A DNA stretch of 64,000 nucleotides from Desulfovibrio sp. UCD-KL4C (GTDB lineage: Bacteria > Desulfobacterota > Desulfovibrionia > Desulfovibrionales > Desulfovibrionaceae). The DNA lies in contig NZ_VCNC01000003.1 in assembly GCF_006210265.1 (NCBI RefSeq), positions 248,001 to 312,000 of the forward strand. Reading direction: 5' to 3'. Position numbers and translations under genes: made by a program. The notes under the pieces were generated by a model. The model ran no database searches, was not told where the DNA came from, and saw only the letters and a list, made by a program, of their open reading frames with translations. This document shows positions 36,168 to 45,084 of this stretch, piece by piece (within the stretch, counting starts at the first letter, position 1; the number at the start of each line of letters is the position of its first letter).

Positions 36168-37022
36168 ATGTATATAGGCGCTCACATGCCCATTACCGGG
36201 GGTATTGATAAAGCAGTAGAAAGAATAATGTCTATAAACGGAACCGCTTTACAGATTTTTACTCATAATCAGAGGCAGTGGAAGGTTAATCCTTTAGACG
36301 CTGAAGCTATAAATTCTTTCAAAAAGTGTCGCGAAGAGTGGGGCAATTATCCTGTTTCTGTGCATGACTCATATTTAATAAATCTAGCATCTCCAAAATT
36401 GGATAGTGCTTTAAAGTCTGTAAAAGGTTTTGCACAGGAACTAGCGAGAACAGAAGAACTTGGCATTGAGTATGTTGTTACTCATCCTGGGTCGCATTTA
36501 GGGGCAGGTAAAGCTGAAGGCTTGGAACGTTACGTGGCAAACCTTGACCTTGCGATATCTATGTCTGAAACAGAAAAAGTACACGTTCTTATTGAAAATA
36601 CTGCTGGGCAAGGTACAAATTTAGGTAGCAGATTCGTCGAAATTGCCGCTATTTTTGAAAATTCAGCCTGTTCCGACAGGCTAGGCGTTTGTTTTGATAC
36701 TTGCCATGCCTTCGCCGCGGGTTATGATCTGCGCACCCCCGAAACTTATAATCAGGTTTTTGAGCGGTTTAATCAGCTTATCGGGCTTGATTATATCCGT
36801 TTCTTTCACCTTAATGATTGTAAAGAAGATTTCGGTTCACACAAAGATCGCCATGAAAATATAGGCAAAGGTAAAATCGGTATTGAAGGCTTTAAAAACC
36901 TGATTAACGATATACGCTTTTCAACTGTTCCTAAAGTGATTGAAACTCCGAAGGGGGACGATTTAAATTTTGAGTCAGATAAGATTAATTTAGATCTTCT
37001 CCGGTCGCTTCGTCACGCGTGA
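36168..37022 (+). CDS. nfo: Endonuclease IV (AP endonuclease)
   Basis: A 284-residue zinc-dependent AP endonuclease for base-excision repair. Family motifs are YIGAHMPITGGIDKA, QIFTHNQRQWK, VTHPGSHLGAG, VLIENTAGQGTNLG, GVCFDTCHAFAAGYDL and FHLNDCKEDFGSHKDRHENIG; the His, Glu and Asp residues bind three zinc ions. It lies 55 bases after the CofD-like gene. Confidence 0.96.
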   Translation: MYIGAHMPITGGIDKAVERIMSINGTALQIFTHNQRQWKVNPLDAEAINSFKKCREEWGNYPVSVHDSYLINLASPKLDSALKSVKGFAQELARTEELGIEYVVTHPGSHLGAGKAEGLERYVANLDLAISMSETEKVHVLIENTAGQGTNLGSRFVEIAAIFENSACSDRLGVCFDTCHAFAAGYDLRTPETYNQVFERFNQLIGLDYIRFFHLNDCKEDFGSHKDRHENIGKGKIGIEGFKNLINDIRFSTVPKVIETPKGDDLNFESDKINLDLLRSLRHA

Positions 37023-37030
37023 AAATAATT

Positions 37031-37306
37031 TTATAATTTTTCAAGACAGCTTTTTAAGGTTGAAACTCCACATGAATGAAACATGTGCAGGGGAATATTG
37101 TTTGCTTTTGTATATTTTACGATATCAATTTTAGCGGCGTGTGAGATCTGATTTGTAAAAATAATTACGTGATCTGCACTTCCGAGCATCGCAGATACTT
37201 TATTTTCCTTGCCTGTAAAAACTTTAAGTTTGACACCTTTTTGTTTTGCTGAAGTAATGTAATTCCGCTTGAGTCTATCCATTCCACCTATAAGAGCTGC
37301 GCACAT
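37031..37306 (-). CDS. DUF2325 protein
   Basis: A 91-residue protein of the DUF2325 type: ALIGGMDRLKRNYITSA at the start, GSADHVIIFTNQISHAAK in the middle, and HMFHSCGVSTLKSC at the end. Function unknown. A near-consensus Fur box lies 45 bases upstream, suggesting iron-dependent expression. It converges on nfo with an eight-base gap. Confidence 0.85.
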   Translation of the reverse strand: MCAALIGGMDRLKRNYITSAKQKGVKLKVFTGKENKVSAMLGSADHVIIFTNQISHAAKIDIVKYTKANNIPLHMFHSCGVSTLKSCLEKL

Positions 37307-37350
37307 AGTGTTTCTCCTTAATAGTTGTGATCTGTTAAGTATGTCTTATT

Positions 37351-37369
37351 GAAAATGAAAATCAATGTC
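37351..37369. promoter_or_regulatory. Fur-box-like site upstream of DUF2325 gene
   Basis: GAAAATGAAAATCAATGTC agrees with the E. coli-type Fur consensus GATAATGATAATCATTATC at 15 of 19 positions. It is 45-63 bases upstream of the DUF2325 start on the minus strand, a normal place for a repressor site. The region is AT-rich, so the match needs testing. Confidence 0.5.
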
Positions 37370-37586
37370 AATAGGTTTTTTGGATTTAAAAAATTATTTG
37401 GTATATAAATAAAAGATGATTTTTAGTTACGACATAGACGTGCTTGGTCTTTCATTTTACGATTAAGACGATCTTTTCGAAGCTCCTTTGAAATGGTAAA
37501 GAAGGATGAAATGGCGGCTTATTGCCAAAAAATGGAGATGTTTTAACCATATCTTACTAAAATAAAAAAATGAGCTGATTTAAAAT

Positions 37587-40500
37587 ATGGATCAAGATTT
37601 TACTCACGTTGAAGATGCTCCGAATAATTTCCGCTTTCGTCTGATTTTTATCAGTGCGGTTATCATTTTCGCAGCGCTCATTGGGTACGTCCTTTGGACC
37701 AGTTATTGTTCGCAGCTGCAGGTCAGGAAGACTGCTCGCTCTTTTTTTATCGGGGAATCAACCAAAAGAGCTATGGCTGTTGGATTTTTCTTTTCTGGTA
37801 GGCTTCGTGAGCTTAACAGGCTTAGTTCCAGTGCTGCTATGCAGTCTTTTATATCACTGCAAAATTCCCCGGATTTTGATCTTGCTGACCAGAGCTGTTT
37901 ATCTGCATTTAATAGTATCTATCGCGCAATATCAGATGCTGTTTCCATCAGATACCACGGACAGGATCAGCCTTTTTCAAGAATAGCTGTTCTGGACAAA
38001 AATGGTGAGTTACTTGCCGATACTGACAGTGAATGTATATTAATCAGAGACAATGATTCTTACGCAAAATACGTGGTAAAAAATAATGTTCCGCAGTTCA
38101 GTGTCAGGCATTCAAGTGGAGATCTTTCCATAATTATTGGGGTACAGTGTGTTGGAACTGGCGGAGATTTTGCAACAATTCTTGGATGGGTGAGTCCTGA
38201 TAGCCTGTTTGAGAGTCTTAATGACCTCACTGCAGTGCCTGCCGTTGGTAGTGATTTCCTTGTAATAGGGCACACTGTTCTTGCTCTCACCGATAATTCA
38301 GCCAGTGAAAGCGGACAATTATTGCTTATGGATGCTCTTGATGGAGGATGGAGCGGAGTAACACGGCTTGAGGCTGGTAAGTCCGGTCGAAAAGTAAATT
38401 ATTTAGCCCTTTCTTCACCTGTTAAAGGTACTTCGTTGCATATAATAAGTCTGGTTGAAGAACAAAAACTTTATGGTTTGTTAGGGCCTCAATTGCTGCT
38501 TTCTTTTTCAATTATATTATTTTTAGTTGTTCTTGCCGGATGCTATTATTTAGTCAGGTCTACAATTATGCGGCAAATATACGATACTGATATAGCTGAT
38601 GCGGCAAGGCGTGAAGATGCAATAAATGGTCAGCGTCTGGAACTTGAGCGCGAAATTGAGGAAAGAAAGCTTGCAGATTATTTGAGGATTAAGGCTGAAA
38701 GCCGGTATAGAGATATTTTTGATAATGCTCCTTTGGGAATTTTTCAAATTGATATGAATGGCGATTATATGACTGTAAACACTGCATATGCTTCACTTTT
38801 GAGGTATGCTGATACAGATGAATTACTTTCTTTAGGTTTGGATGCTCAAAATAAAATTTATTATAATCCTGATGATATTCATAATGTTGTGAATCAACTT
38901 AATATTTCAGGTAAAGTCGCTGGGTACGAGGCCTTGTGCGTGTGTAAAGATGGCTCACTTGTTTGGACAAGTCGAGATTTCAGGCTTGTTGATTCAGATT
39001 TTGGTGTCCCCAGCTATATTGAAGGGTTTGTTATTGATATTACCGCCCGCAAAAAAGCTGAAGAAAAGCTGCTTAGTAATCAAAGCCGGCTCAGCTCTAT
39101 TTTTGAAAATTCTCCTGTTGCATTGTGGGAACTAGATTTGTCTATTTTGAAGGATAAGTTTGATTCTTACGGTGAATTTACTGTTGAAAATCTTCGTGAA
39201 AACGTTCTTAAAAATCAAAAAAATACTCATGAATGTGTCGAGATGATCAAGATTACCGCTGCAAATAATCTTGCTGTTGATTTTATCGGAGCTAAATCTT
39301 GCGAAGAACTTATTGCTTCGGGTTTTTCTTCATATGTTCAGAAAAAATCATGGAAATATTTTAGGTCTATTCTTCTTGATTTTGCGTCAGGTGTGTTGCG
39401 GCATAAAAGTGAATTTTACTTTGTTCGTGAGGATGGAAAGGAGCAGTTTTTTATAGTTAATTGCACTATTGACCCGAGCATGGAAGGTTCATGGGGTCGA
39501 GTTTTAGCTACTGTAGAAGATATTTCTGAACTCAAAAGAATTGAAAAAGAATTACGGCTCAGCAAAGAAGAGGCGCAAAAAGCCAATGCGGCTAAAGGAC
39601 AATTTCTTGCCAATATGAGTCATGAATTCAGAACTCCTATGAATGCTATCAAGGGCATGGTTCAGCTCATTCAGGCGACAGAATTAACTGCCGAGCAGAA
39701 TGAAAATTTGCGGCTTATCAAGTCTTCAGTGGAAAGCTTGCTTGTTATTGCAAATGATATTTTAGATTTTTCTAAAATTGATTCAGGCCATATGGAATTG
39801 CAAATTGATTTTCTTGATCTGCCACTCTTTTTAAAAGAGATTCGTGATGTTATGGATATAGGTGCAATGAACAAGGATCTGGAAGTAGTTCTTAAGACAG
39901 AAAATATTCCGGTTTGCATTGAAGTTGATAGCATGAGGCTCAGGCAGGTATTGGTCAATTTACTTGGAAATGCGGTTAAATTTACCAGTTCCGGCCAAGT
40001 TGTACTTACTGCTGAATTAATGACGGATATCGACTCGGGAAGAAAAAAGAAAATTTATTTTGAAGTTTCTGATACCGGTATAGGACTTCCCGAAGGTGGA
40101 GCAGAGCATCTTTTTAAATCATTTGTGCAGGCAGATACTTCGATTACCCGTAAATACGGTGGAACTGGTCTGGGATTGGCTATCTGCCACAAACTTGTAA
40201 AGCTTATGGGCGGAGAACTTAATGGCGGCAATAATCCTGATGGGGGCGCTGTATTTTCTTTTGTTTTGCCCGTGTTGGAATGCCTTGTCGGTGCTAATGA
40301 TGAGCACGCAAAAACAGCTACAGGTGATATAGATACAAATTACGATTTTTCAAAAATCAAAGTGCTTGTTGCAGAAGACAGTAAAATGAACCAGATTCTG
40401 CTACGCAAAATTTTTGAAAAGAACGGAGTGAAAAATTTTACTATTGTGGACAACGGTAAAGAAGCTGTGGATGCTATTACTGAGTCGGAAGATTTCGATA

Positions 40501-40712
40501 TAGTTTTTATGGATATCCAGATGCCTATCATGGATGGATTCGAGGCGGCACGGGCTATTCGTAAACTCCATTCACATGTAAGAATTGTAGCTCTTACGGC
40601 AAACAGTGACTTAGAGTATTGGCAACGGTGTAAGGAGTGCGGTATGGATATACGTATCACCAAGCCTTTTAATATTGAGGATCTTCTTACTGAACTTAAG
40701 AAGGTCTCATGA
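37587..40712 (+). CDS. Membrane hybrid sensor histidine kinase with two PAS domains
   Basis: A 1041-residue inner-membrane kinase. TM1 is near 23-42 and TM2 near 300-322 with a periplasmic sensor domain between. Two PAS domains follow (about 375-495 and 497-650, the first starting at DIFDNAPLGIFQIDMNG). Then HisKA with MSHEFRTPMNAIKG, the ATPase with NLLGNAVKFTSSG and GTGLGLAICHKLV, and a C-terminal receiver with VFMDIQMPIMDGF. The receiver seems intact. The target regulator is not encoded next to it. A small membrane-protein gene follows at once. Confidence 0.93.
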   Translation: MDQDFTHVEDAPNNFRFRLIFISAVIIFAALIGYVLWTSYCSQLQVRKTARSFFIGESTKRAMAVGFFFSGRLRELNRLSSSAAMQSFISLQNSPDFDLADQSCLSAFNSIYRAISDAVSIRYHGQDQPFSRIAVLDKNGELLADTDSECILIRDNDSYAKYVVKNNVPQFSVRHSSGDLSIIIGVQCVGTGGDFATILGWVSPDSLFESLNDLTAVPAVGSDFLVIGHTVLALTDNSASESGQLLLMDALDGGWSGVTRLEAGKSGRKVNYLALSSPVKGTSLHIISLVEEQKLYGLLGPQLLLSFSIILFLVVLAGCYYLVRSTIMRQIYDTDIADAARREDAINGQRLELEREIEERKLADYLRIKAESRYRDIFDNAPLGIFQIDMNGDYMTVNTAYASLLRYADTDELLSLGLDAQNKIYYNPDDIHNVVNQLNISGKVAGYEALCVCKDGSLVWTSRDFRLVDSDFGVPSYIEGFVIDITARKKAEEKLLSNQSRLSSIFENSPVALWELDLSILKDKFDSYGEFTVENLRENVLKNQKNTHECVEMIKITAANNLAVDFIGAKSCEELIASGFSSYVQKKSWKYFRSILLDFASGVLRHKSEFYFVREDGKEQFFIVNCTIDPSMEGSWGRVLATVEDISELKRIEKELRLSKEEAQKANAAKGQFLANMSHEFRTPMNAIKGMVQLIQATELTAEQNENLRLIKSSVESLLVIANDILDFSKIDSGHMELQIDFLDLPLFLKEIRDVMDIGAMNKDLEVVLKTENIPVCIEVDSMRLRQVLVNLLGNAVKFTSSGQVVLTAELMTDIDSGRKKKIYFEVSDTGIGLPEGGAEHLFKSFVQADTSITRKYGGTGLGLAICHKLVKLMGGELNGGNNPDGGAVFSFVLPVLECLVGANDEHAKTATGDIDTNYDFSKIKVLVAEDSKMNQILLRKIFEKNGVKNFTIVDNGKEAVDAITESEDFDIVFMDIQMPIMDGFEAARAIRKLHSHVRIVALTANSDLEYWQRCKECGMDIRITKPFNIEDLLTELKKVS

Positions 40713-40734
40713 TTATTTTTTTCGGTAAATTTTG

Positions 40735-41235
40735 ATGTTAAGAACTTTTGCATTAAGACATAATAATTATTTGCGGGTGGCCCCTTTACCACACTTCGTC
40801 CTTGGGCTGTGTCTTGGCATGATAGTTACTCTCGGCTGGCTGGCCGCTGAATTTTACCGGGATGGGCATCATTTTGGATTTTTAACTTCTGTTGCGATTG
40901 GTTTGAGCTGGATAACAGGAGTCTTTTTTTCAGTGGCGGACATTGTCAGCAGGTATAGAGAGTATTTGCGGATAAAGGCGATGCTTGCTGATAAGGGGTA
41001 CAGCGATAAAATCTTTAAGGCTGTAGCCTCATCGCGTTGTCAGCGAGATGCTGCAATCTGGGCGGCTAAGCAGTCCGGGTACGGCTCTTTGGCAAAAAAG
41101 GTCTACCACCGTTTAGGGTACCGCTGGTATCATGTTATGCCGGATGTTTTGGTAAAAAATCCATTTCGTATTTTCACTCCGTCTTTTTTGTGGACAGCTT
41201 TTCGTCCCGGCAAAAAAATCAAAAGTGAACAGTAA
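40735..41235 (+). CDS. Hypothetical membrane protein
   Basis: A 166-residue protein with two hydrophobic segments (about 22-40 and 47-68) near the N-terminus and a basic cytosolic C-terminal domain (CQRDAAIWAAKQSGYG, YHRLGYRWYHVMPDVLVKNP). ATG 40735 is the likely start, 22 bases after the hybrid kinase stop. I do not recognise the family. The tight spacing suggests co-transcription with the kinase. A strong terminator follows directly. Confidence 0.75.
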   Translation: MLRTFALRHNNYLRVAPLPHFVLGLCLGMIVTLGWLAAEFYRDGHHFGFLTSVAIGLSWITGVFFSVADIVSRYREYLRIKAMLADKGYSDKIFKAVASSRCQRDAAIWAAKQSGYGSLAKKVYHRLGYRWYHVMPDVLVKNPFRIFTPSFLWTAFRPGKKIKSEQ

Positions 41236-41237
41236 AG

Positions 41238-41272
41238 AGCCTCCGGTTAATTAGACCGGAGGCTTCTTTTTT
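41238..41272 (+). terminator. Intrinsic terminator after the hypothetical membrane protein
   Basis: Ten-base arms AGCCTCCGGT and ACCGGAGGCT with a seven-base loop, followed by TCTTTTTT. It overlaps the end of the convergent nitroreductase gene. Confidence 0.92.
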
Positions 41273-42137
41273 AACTATGCTCGTTTTTTCGTGCAGGGAA
41301 AATAAATCCTGCGTCTGATTTTTCACCGACAGCTTTATGCCTAGGCGGTGTGTTGCGGTATTTTACTGCAGGGTGGCCAAGTAGCAAGGCCCCGTGAATG
41401 ATATGCTGGTCAGGGATATTCAAAAATGTTCTGATCGGCTCACTATATTTAGCTGCTGCCATTAAATAACCGGCCCAGCAGACTCCCAGACCTTTAGCGT
41501 GCGCTGCAAGTTCAAGGTGAGTTGCAGATACAATTGCATCCACATCAGGGGTTATTCCGATGCTCGGCGCCCAGTTCACAGCCAGTGCCGGAGCTTCGCG
41601 GCAGATCAGGTCTATTCCGCTTTTAAAGGCTCTTGTAATGCCTGCAAGAAATAATTTTTCTGCCAGAGGATTCTTTTGAGCAACAAGTTCGTTCATCCAA
41701 TCCACGACAAGGGAAGCCAGTTCTTGAACTTTTTCAGGCTGATTCAGAACAGTCCATGAAACAGGCTGAGCATTATGCCCGGAAGGGGCATAGGCAGACA
41801 GGTGGATCAGGTCAGAAATTTCATCAATTGAAAGAGGTTTCTTTTTGAATTTGCGAATAGAACGCCTGGTTTTTAAAAACATCTCAATTGATTCATAGTC
41901 AGCAATTTTATCAGATTCAAGCGGAGAAGAATTTTGATCTGCAAATGCGGTCAGTGTTATAGCGTTTGTTGGACAAACAGCCATACAGTGACCACAGTTA
42001 ATACAGTATCTTGCTTTTCTGGGGCTTACAACCGGAGCTTGGCCTTTTTCGACCATTTTAAGAACGCCTAGCGGGCATTCTCGTACGCAAAGTTCGTCAA
42101 ATTTACATAGATCAGTATTAATGGTTACTGGAGTCAT
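41271..42137 (-). CDS. Ferredoxin-fused nitroreductase-family protein
   Basis: A 288-residue cytosolic protein. The N-terminal 60 residues form a ferredoxin domain; the second cluster has a full CINCGHCMAVCPT motif, but the first reads C-x2-D-x2-C-x3-C-P (CKFDELCVRECP), with Asp in place of the second Cys. Desulfovibrio africanus ferredoxin III uses a similar Asp for a cluster that cycles between 3Fe and 4Fe forms. The rest is an FMN nitroreductase fold (TRRSIRKFKKKPLS, SAYAPSGHNAQPVSW, AKGLGVCWAGYL). Start ATG 42137 has AGGACA upstream; a longer frame reaches 42179. Confidence 0.88.
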   Translation of the reverse strand: MTPVTINTDLCKFDELCVRECPLGVLKMVEKGQAPVVSPRKARYCINCGHCMAVCPTNAITLTAFADQNSSPLESDKIADYESIEMFLKTRRSIRKFKKKPLSIDEISDLIHLSAYAPSGHNAQPVSWTVLNQPEKVQELASLVVDWMNELVAQKNPLAEKLFLAGITRAFKSGIDLICREAPALAVNWAPSIGITPDVDAIVSATHLELAAHAKGLGVCWAGYLMAAAKYSEPIRTFLNIPDQHIIHGALLLGHPAVKYRNTPPRHKAVGEKSDAGFIFPARKNEHS

Positions 42138-42363
42138 TTTGTGTCCTGTACACTCAGTTAATGCTCTGGGGTGCGTCATCGAGCTAACCCCATTTGTAAG
42201 TTTAGTTGAGCATTTTGCGAAGGTTAGAATTATTTAAATCTGGGTTACTAAATGTTAAGTGTAAATAGTAAGACATTATTGGCTATTGGCTAGTACAAAT
42301 TGTTAAAAAAAGGCCACTTATTTCTATGAGCAGCCTTTAGTGTGGAGTTTGTAATTGCGAAAC

Positions 42364-42400
42364 AAAAAAAGTCTCCGCAAGAAAAGCTTGCGGAGACTTT
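42364..42400 (-). terminator. Intrinsic terminator of the GAK operon
   Basis: On the minus strand, AAAGTCTCCGCAAG pairs with CTTGCGGAGACTTT and is followed by seven T residues. It lies 29 bases after the last operon stop codon. Confidence 0.95.
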
Positions 42401-42429
42401 AATAATATTAACGTGTTTAGTTTATGGGA

Positions 42430-42729
42430 TTAGTCAGCGTTTTCTGAATCGTTATCTGATTTCTCTGTACTGATGCTCAGTTCGTCATTTTCAGGTTGTT
42501 GATCTTGCCATGAAAACTTCATACTGAATTTAGTCTTACCTTTCTTACTACCTGCTTTAAGCTCAAAATTAATCTCCTCAGAAGGATTAAGGGTAACACT
42601 GTCTTCAGCATTGTTTATAATAAGCTGTCCGGCTTTAAAACTTTTAAGAAGGTCTTCAAGATATGTCACAACTCCGTCTTGTGTCAGAGTTTGTTTAACA
42701 GTAATTTTATTCTTTTTATCTTTGCTCAT
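42430..42729 (-). CDS. GAK-associated amphi-Trp domain protein (operon-distal copy)
   Basis: A 99-residue soluble protein of the amphi-Trp type. It has a helical stretch (VVTYLEDLLKSFKAGQLIIN), a strand with DSVTLNPSEEINFELKAGS, and an alternating amphipathic strand ending in the conserved Trp (TKFSMKFSWQDQ). The tail is acidic and disordered. Amphi-Trp proteins often accompany the GAK system but their role is unknown; they may carry or be modified by the kinase and ligase products of the operon. It is the last gene, 34 bases after the CofD-like gene. Confidence 0.82.
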   Translation of the reverse strand: MSKDKKNKITVKQTLTQDGVVTYLEDLLKSFKAGQLIINNAEDSVTLNPSEEINFELKAGSKKGKTKFSMKFSWQDQQPENDELSISTEKSDNDSENAD

Positions 42730-42763
42730 GAATTACCTGCCTGAGTTTGCGGAAATGATTTGA

Positions 42764-43951
42764 TCAAGTAAGTGAAAGTAACGCTTTAGACAGGAGAGAA
42801 GCATCCAGATGGGGAGTGCTTTCTTTGCTGATAAGGTTACAGTCTATGATCTGAATTCCCAGTTTATTTATTTTTTCTTTATCAACGCCACCGGGGTAAA
42901 TTCCATTATTTGAATCTACAAGAATAAAATTTAAAACTTCGTCTACTTTTATATTATCAGGATCGTCCTTTTGTAGATAGTGTAAAAGACGTTCCACTTG
43001 GTGAGTTAATGTATGCCCTTTTAGCTCTAAATCCACACCTGTGTTAGGAGTGAAAATTTTGGGGCATCTGGTTTTCATAATAGCTGTTCCTACACCGTGA
43101 GGAAGAAGATTTGCGATGACACTTGAATAAAAACTTCCAAGTGGATAACAAATTAATTCGGCACTTTGTATTAAATCACTCAGCTTAGTACGAATTTTTG
43201 CTTTACATGGCTCATTACAGTTTAAATTATTTGTCAACCAGATATCTTCAATAGGAGATATTATGGGATTTTCTTCTTTTCCGGTCAGCAGATGTTGCCC
43301 CACAATTGTTGTTCCGTCTTCAAGTCTTGCAGCAAGGTGGAGGTCCTTGTTTATGGATGGGCGTACAATTCCACGCACTTCAACAAGTTTGGAAAATAGG
43401 AAAATAACTGGATCTAAGTGACGTCTGTTTGCAAGATATCCGGCTGTAAGGATAATATTGCCTATGCTCGCTCCGCGTAAATCAAAGTCATCCATGATAT
43501 CTGAAAACTGGCGAAAATGATTACGGATAATCTTACGCATGGGCGCAGGAATATTCATAATCAGTGGATGTTTACCAGATTCAAGCTGGTAAAGTTCCTT
43601 TTTTAGAAACTTATCAGTGCTGTTTTTGGGAAGTCTGTAAGCAAAAAGTGCGTAAATTTGAGGGTTGCCCAGTACCGATTGATCTGCAAGAGCCATGAGT
43701 CTGTTTCGGATATCTCCCACAGCAGGCATCTTGAATTTTTTTCGGATAACCGCTGAACTGCCGCCTGAATCAAACGGAGTGATAATATGAATTGAATTGT
43801 GAGTATACTGCGTAAGTTCTGATGAAATTTTTTTTAAGGCTGTCCCTCCGCTGAAGAATAGAATTTTCGGGCCCAAGTCCGGTGTTCTTTTGTATCGTTC
43901 AAGTTTTATGTTGTCGGGGAGATTTACTTCTTTCTCAATTTTTATACGCAT
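42764..43951 (-). CDS. GAK-system CofD-like protein
   Basis: A 395-residue protein of the CofD/YvcK superfamily. Conserved segments are ILFFSGGTALKKISSEL, ITPFDSGGSSAVIR, MPAVGDIRNRLMALAD, SIGNIILTAGYLANRR and CYPLGSFYSSVIANLLPHG. In F420 makers CofD moves a phospholactyl or similar group; this organism shows no F420 genes in the window, so another phospho-transfer product is likely. It lies 44 bases after the HprK-like gene. The solitary gene at 34973-36112 is its paralogue. Confidence 0.88.
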   Translation of the reverse strand: MRIKIEKEVNLPDNIKLERYKRTPDLGPKILFFSGGTALKKISSELTQYTHNSIHIITPFDSGGSSAVIRKKFKMPAVGDIRNRLMALADQSVLGNPQIYALFAYRLPKNSTDKFLKKELYQLESGKHPLIMNIPAPMRKIIRNHFRQFSDIMDDFDLRGASIGNIILTAGYLANRRHLDPVIFLFSKLVEVRGIVRPSINKDLHLAARLEDGTTIVGQHLLTGKEENPIISPIEDIWLTNNLNCNEPCKAKIRTKLSDLIQSAELICYPLGSFYSSVIANLLPHGVGTAIMKTRCPKIFTPNTGVDLELKGHTLTHQVERLLHYLQKDDPDNIKVDEVLNFILVDSNNGIYPGGVDKEKINKLGIQIIDCNLISKESTPHLDASLLSKALLSLT

Positions 43952-43995
43952 AAAATTTCTCTATAGAAAAGCAGTAAAATGTGACGTAAATGTTG

Positions 43996-45084
43996 CTAAA
44001 GTGTGCCTAAATCCATGAATTTTAGGCATGCGTTAGTCGCTTTATCAAAATCCACACCACCGCTGATTTCAATGAGTGTCGTCTTAGAAAGTATTGCTGC
44101 GTAGTGATCAATGTCAGGATCTTCTATTTTGTCACTCGAATCCGGCAGGTAGAATAGTCCTGTGCTTTTCATGAAAGCTGGGAGCAGATCTTTACGTTCT
44201 ATAGGATCGACAATTTTAATGACAGTTTCGCTGTTATCCCTCTGCCAGTTTAAAATTACCAATCCATTTAGCGGTCCGCGCAAAATAAATTTGTTTTTCC
44301 CGTAACATTCATCAATCAGGGCATCATACTTATGCTCAAGGTTCCATAACTCTGTTTGCGTAAGGGACAGGAATTTTTCTTTATCATTTTCAGCAATAAT
44401 GCGTGCAAGATCGGGGTTATTTAAGGCTGTTCCCGGGTTGATTCTTGGCTGTTTTGCAACTCCGTAGACAGTTACTTGAGAGTCATTGTCTTCGATCATA
44501 ACTCTGTCATTGCTGATAAAGGTAGTTCCCTTGCTCATTAAATGGAGGGCTAGAGTTGATTTTCCCATTCCTGAGAATCCCGCAATAGCAATCCCCCGAC
44601 CGTTTTTTATAACGCCGGCAGCATGGCCTAGTAGACAACCCTGATTGAGCTTATATTCAATAAAGCGGTTGTTGATGAAATTGATGACCTGATTGGAATT
44701 TTCAATGCATGGACCTAGAGCAATATTACCGCCGCGTCCGAAAGCGAAGATCATTCCAGTCAATCGTTTGTAGACAACTCGTCCATCTGCAAGATCTGCG
44801 TGCTCTTCTTTTATTTTTACTTTGCCTTGGTCAGGCTCTTTAACGATATATTTAAGTCCAAGGTCAGCGGGAGGGCATTCGTGTGCCGTGATAAGTATAT
44901 CGCCCTTTGTTCCTGCTATCAGGAATTCTTTAAAATAATTTTTGAGGTCTGCAAGCAGATCTTCACTGTTAACTTTTGTTTCAATAACGCAGCCGCCGAA
45001 ATCAATGAAAAGAGATTTTGCTGCTGGAAATTCTTTGCGATATTTTTCAACTATTTCAGTTTGTGTTAAACTATTTTTATTCAT
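43996..45084 (-). CDS. GAK-system HprK-related kinase
   Basis: A 362-residue protein of the HprK-related kinase B type. The P-loop GFSGMGKSTLALHLMS is at about 169-184, preceded by GHAAGVIKNGRGIAI and followed by FISNDRVMIED, as in HPr kinase. It should phosphorylate a protein or small-molecule partner; no HPr gene is seen here, so the partner is probably another product of this operon. Its start codon overlaps the stop codon of the ATP-grasp gene, which indicates translational coupling. Confidence 0.87.
   Translation of the reverse strand: MNKNSLTQTEIVEKYRKEFPAAKSLFIDFGGCVIETKVNSEDLLADLKNYFKEFLIAGTKGDILITAHECPPADLGLKYIVKEPDQGKVKIKEEHADLADGRVVYKRLTGMIFAFGRGGNIALGPCIENSNQVINFINNRFIEYKLNQGCLLGHAAGVIKNGRGIAIAGFSGMGKSTLALHLMSKGTTFISNDRVMIEDNDSQVTVYGVAKQPRINPGTALNNPDLARIIAENDKEKFLSLTQTELWNLEHKYDALIDECYGKNKFILRGPLNGLVILNWQRDNSETVIKIVDPIERKDLLPAFMKSTGLFYLPDSSDKIEDPDIDHYAAILSKTTLIEISGGVDFDKATNACLKFMDLGTL

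Noticed and set aside
37512-37526. Sigma-54-like site TGGCGGCTTATTGCC upstream of the hybrid kinase gene
   Set aside because: GG and GC elements are nine bases apart instead of ten, and no activator site or conserved -24 box is visible.
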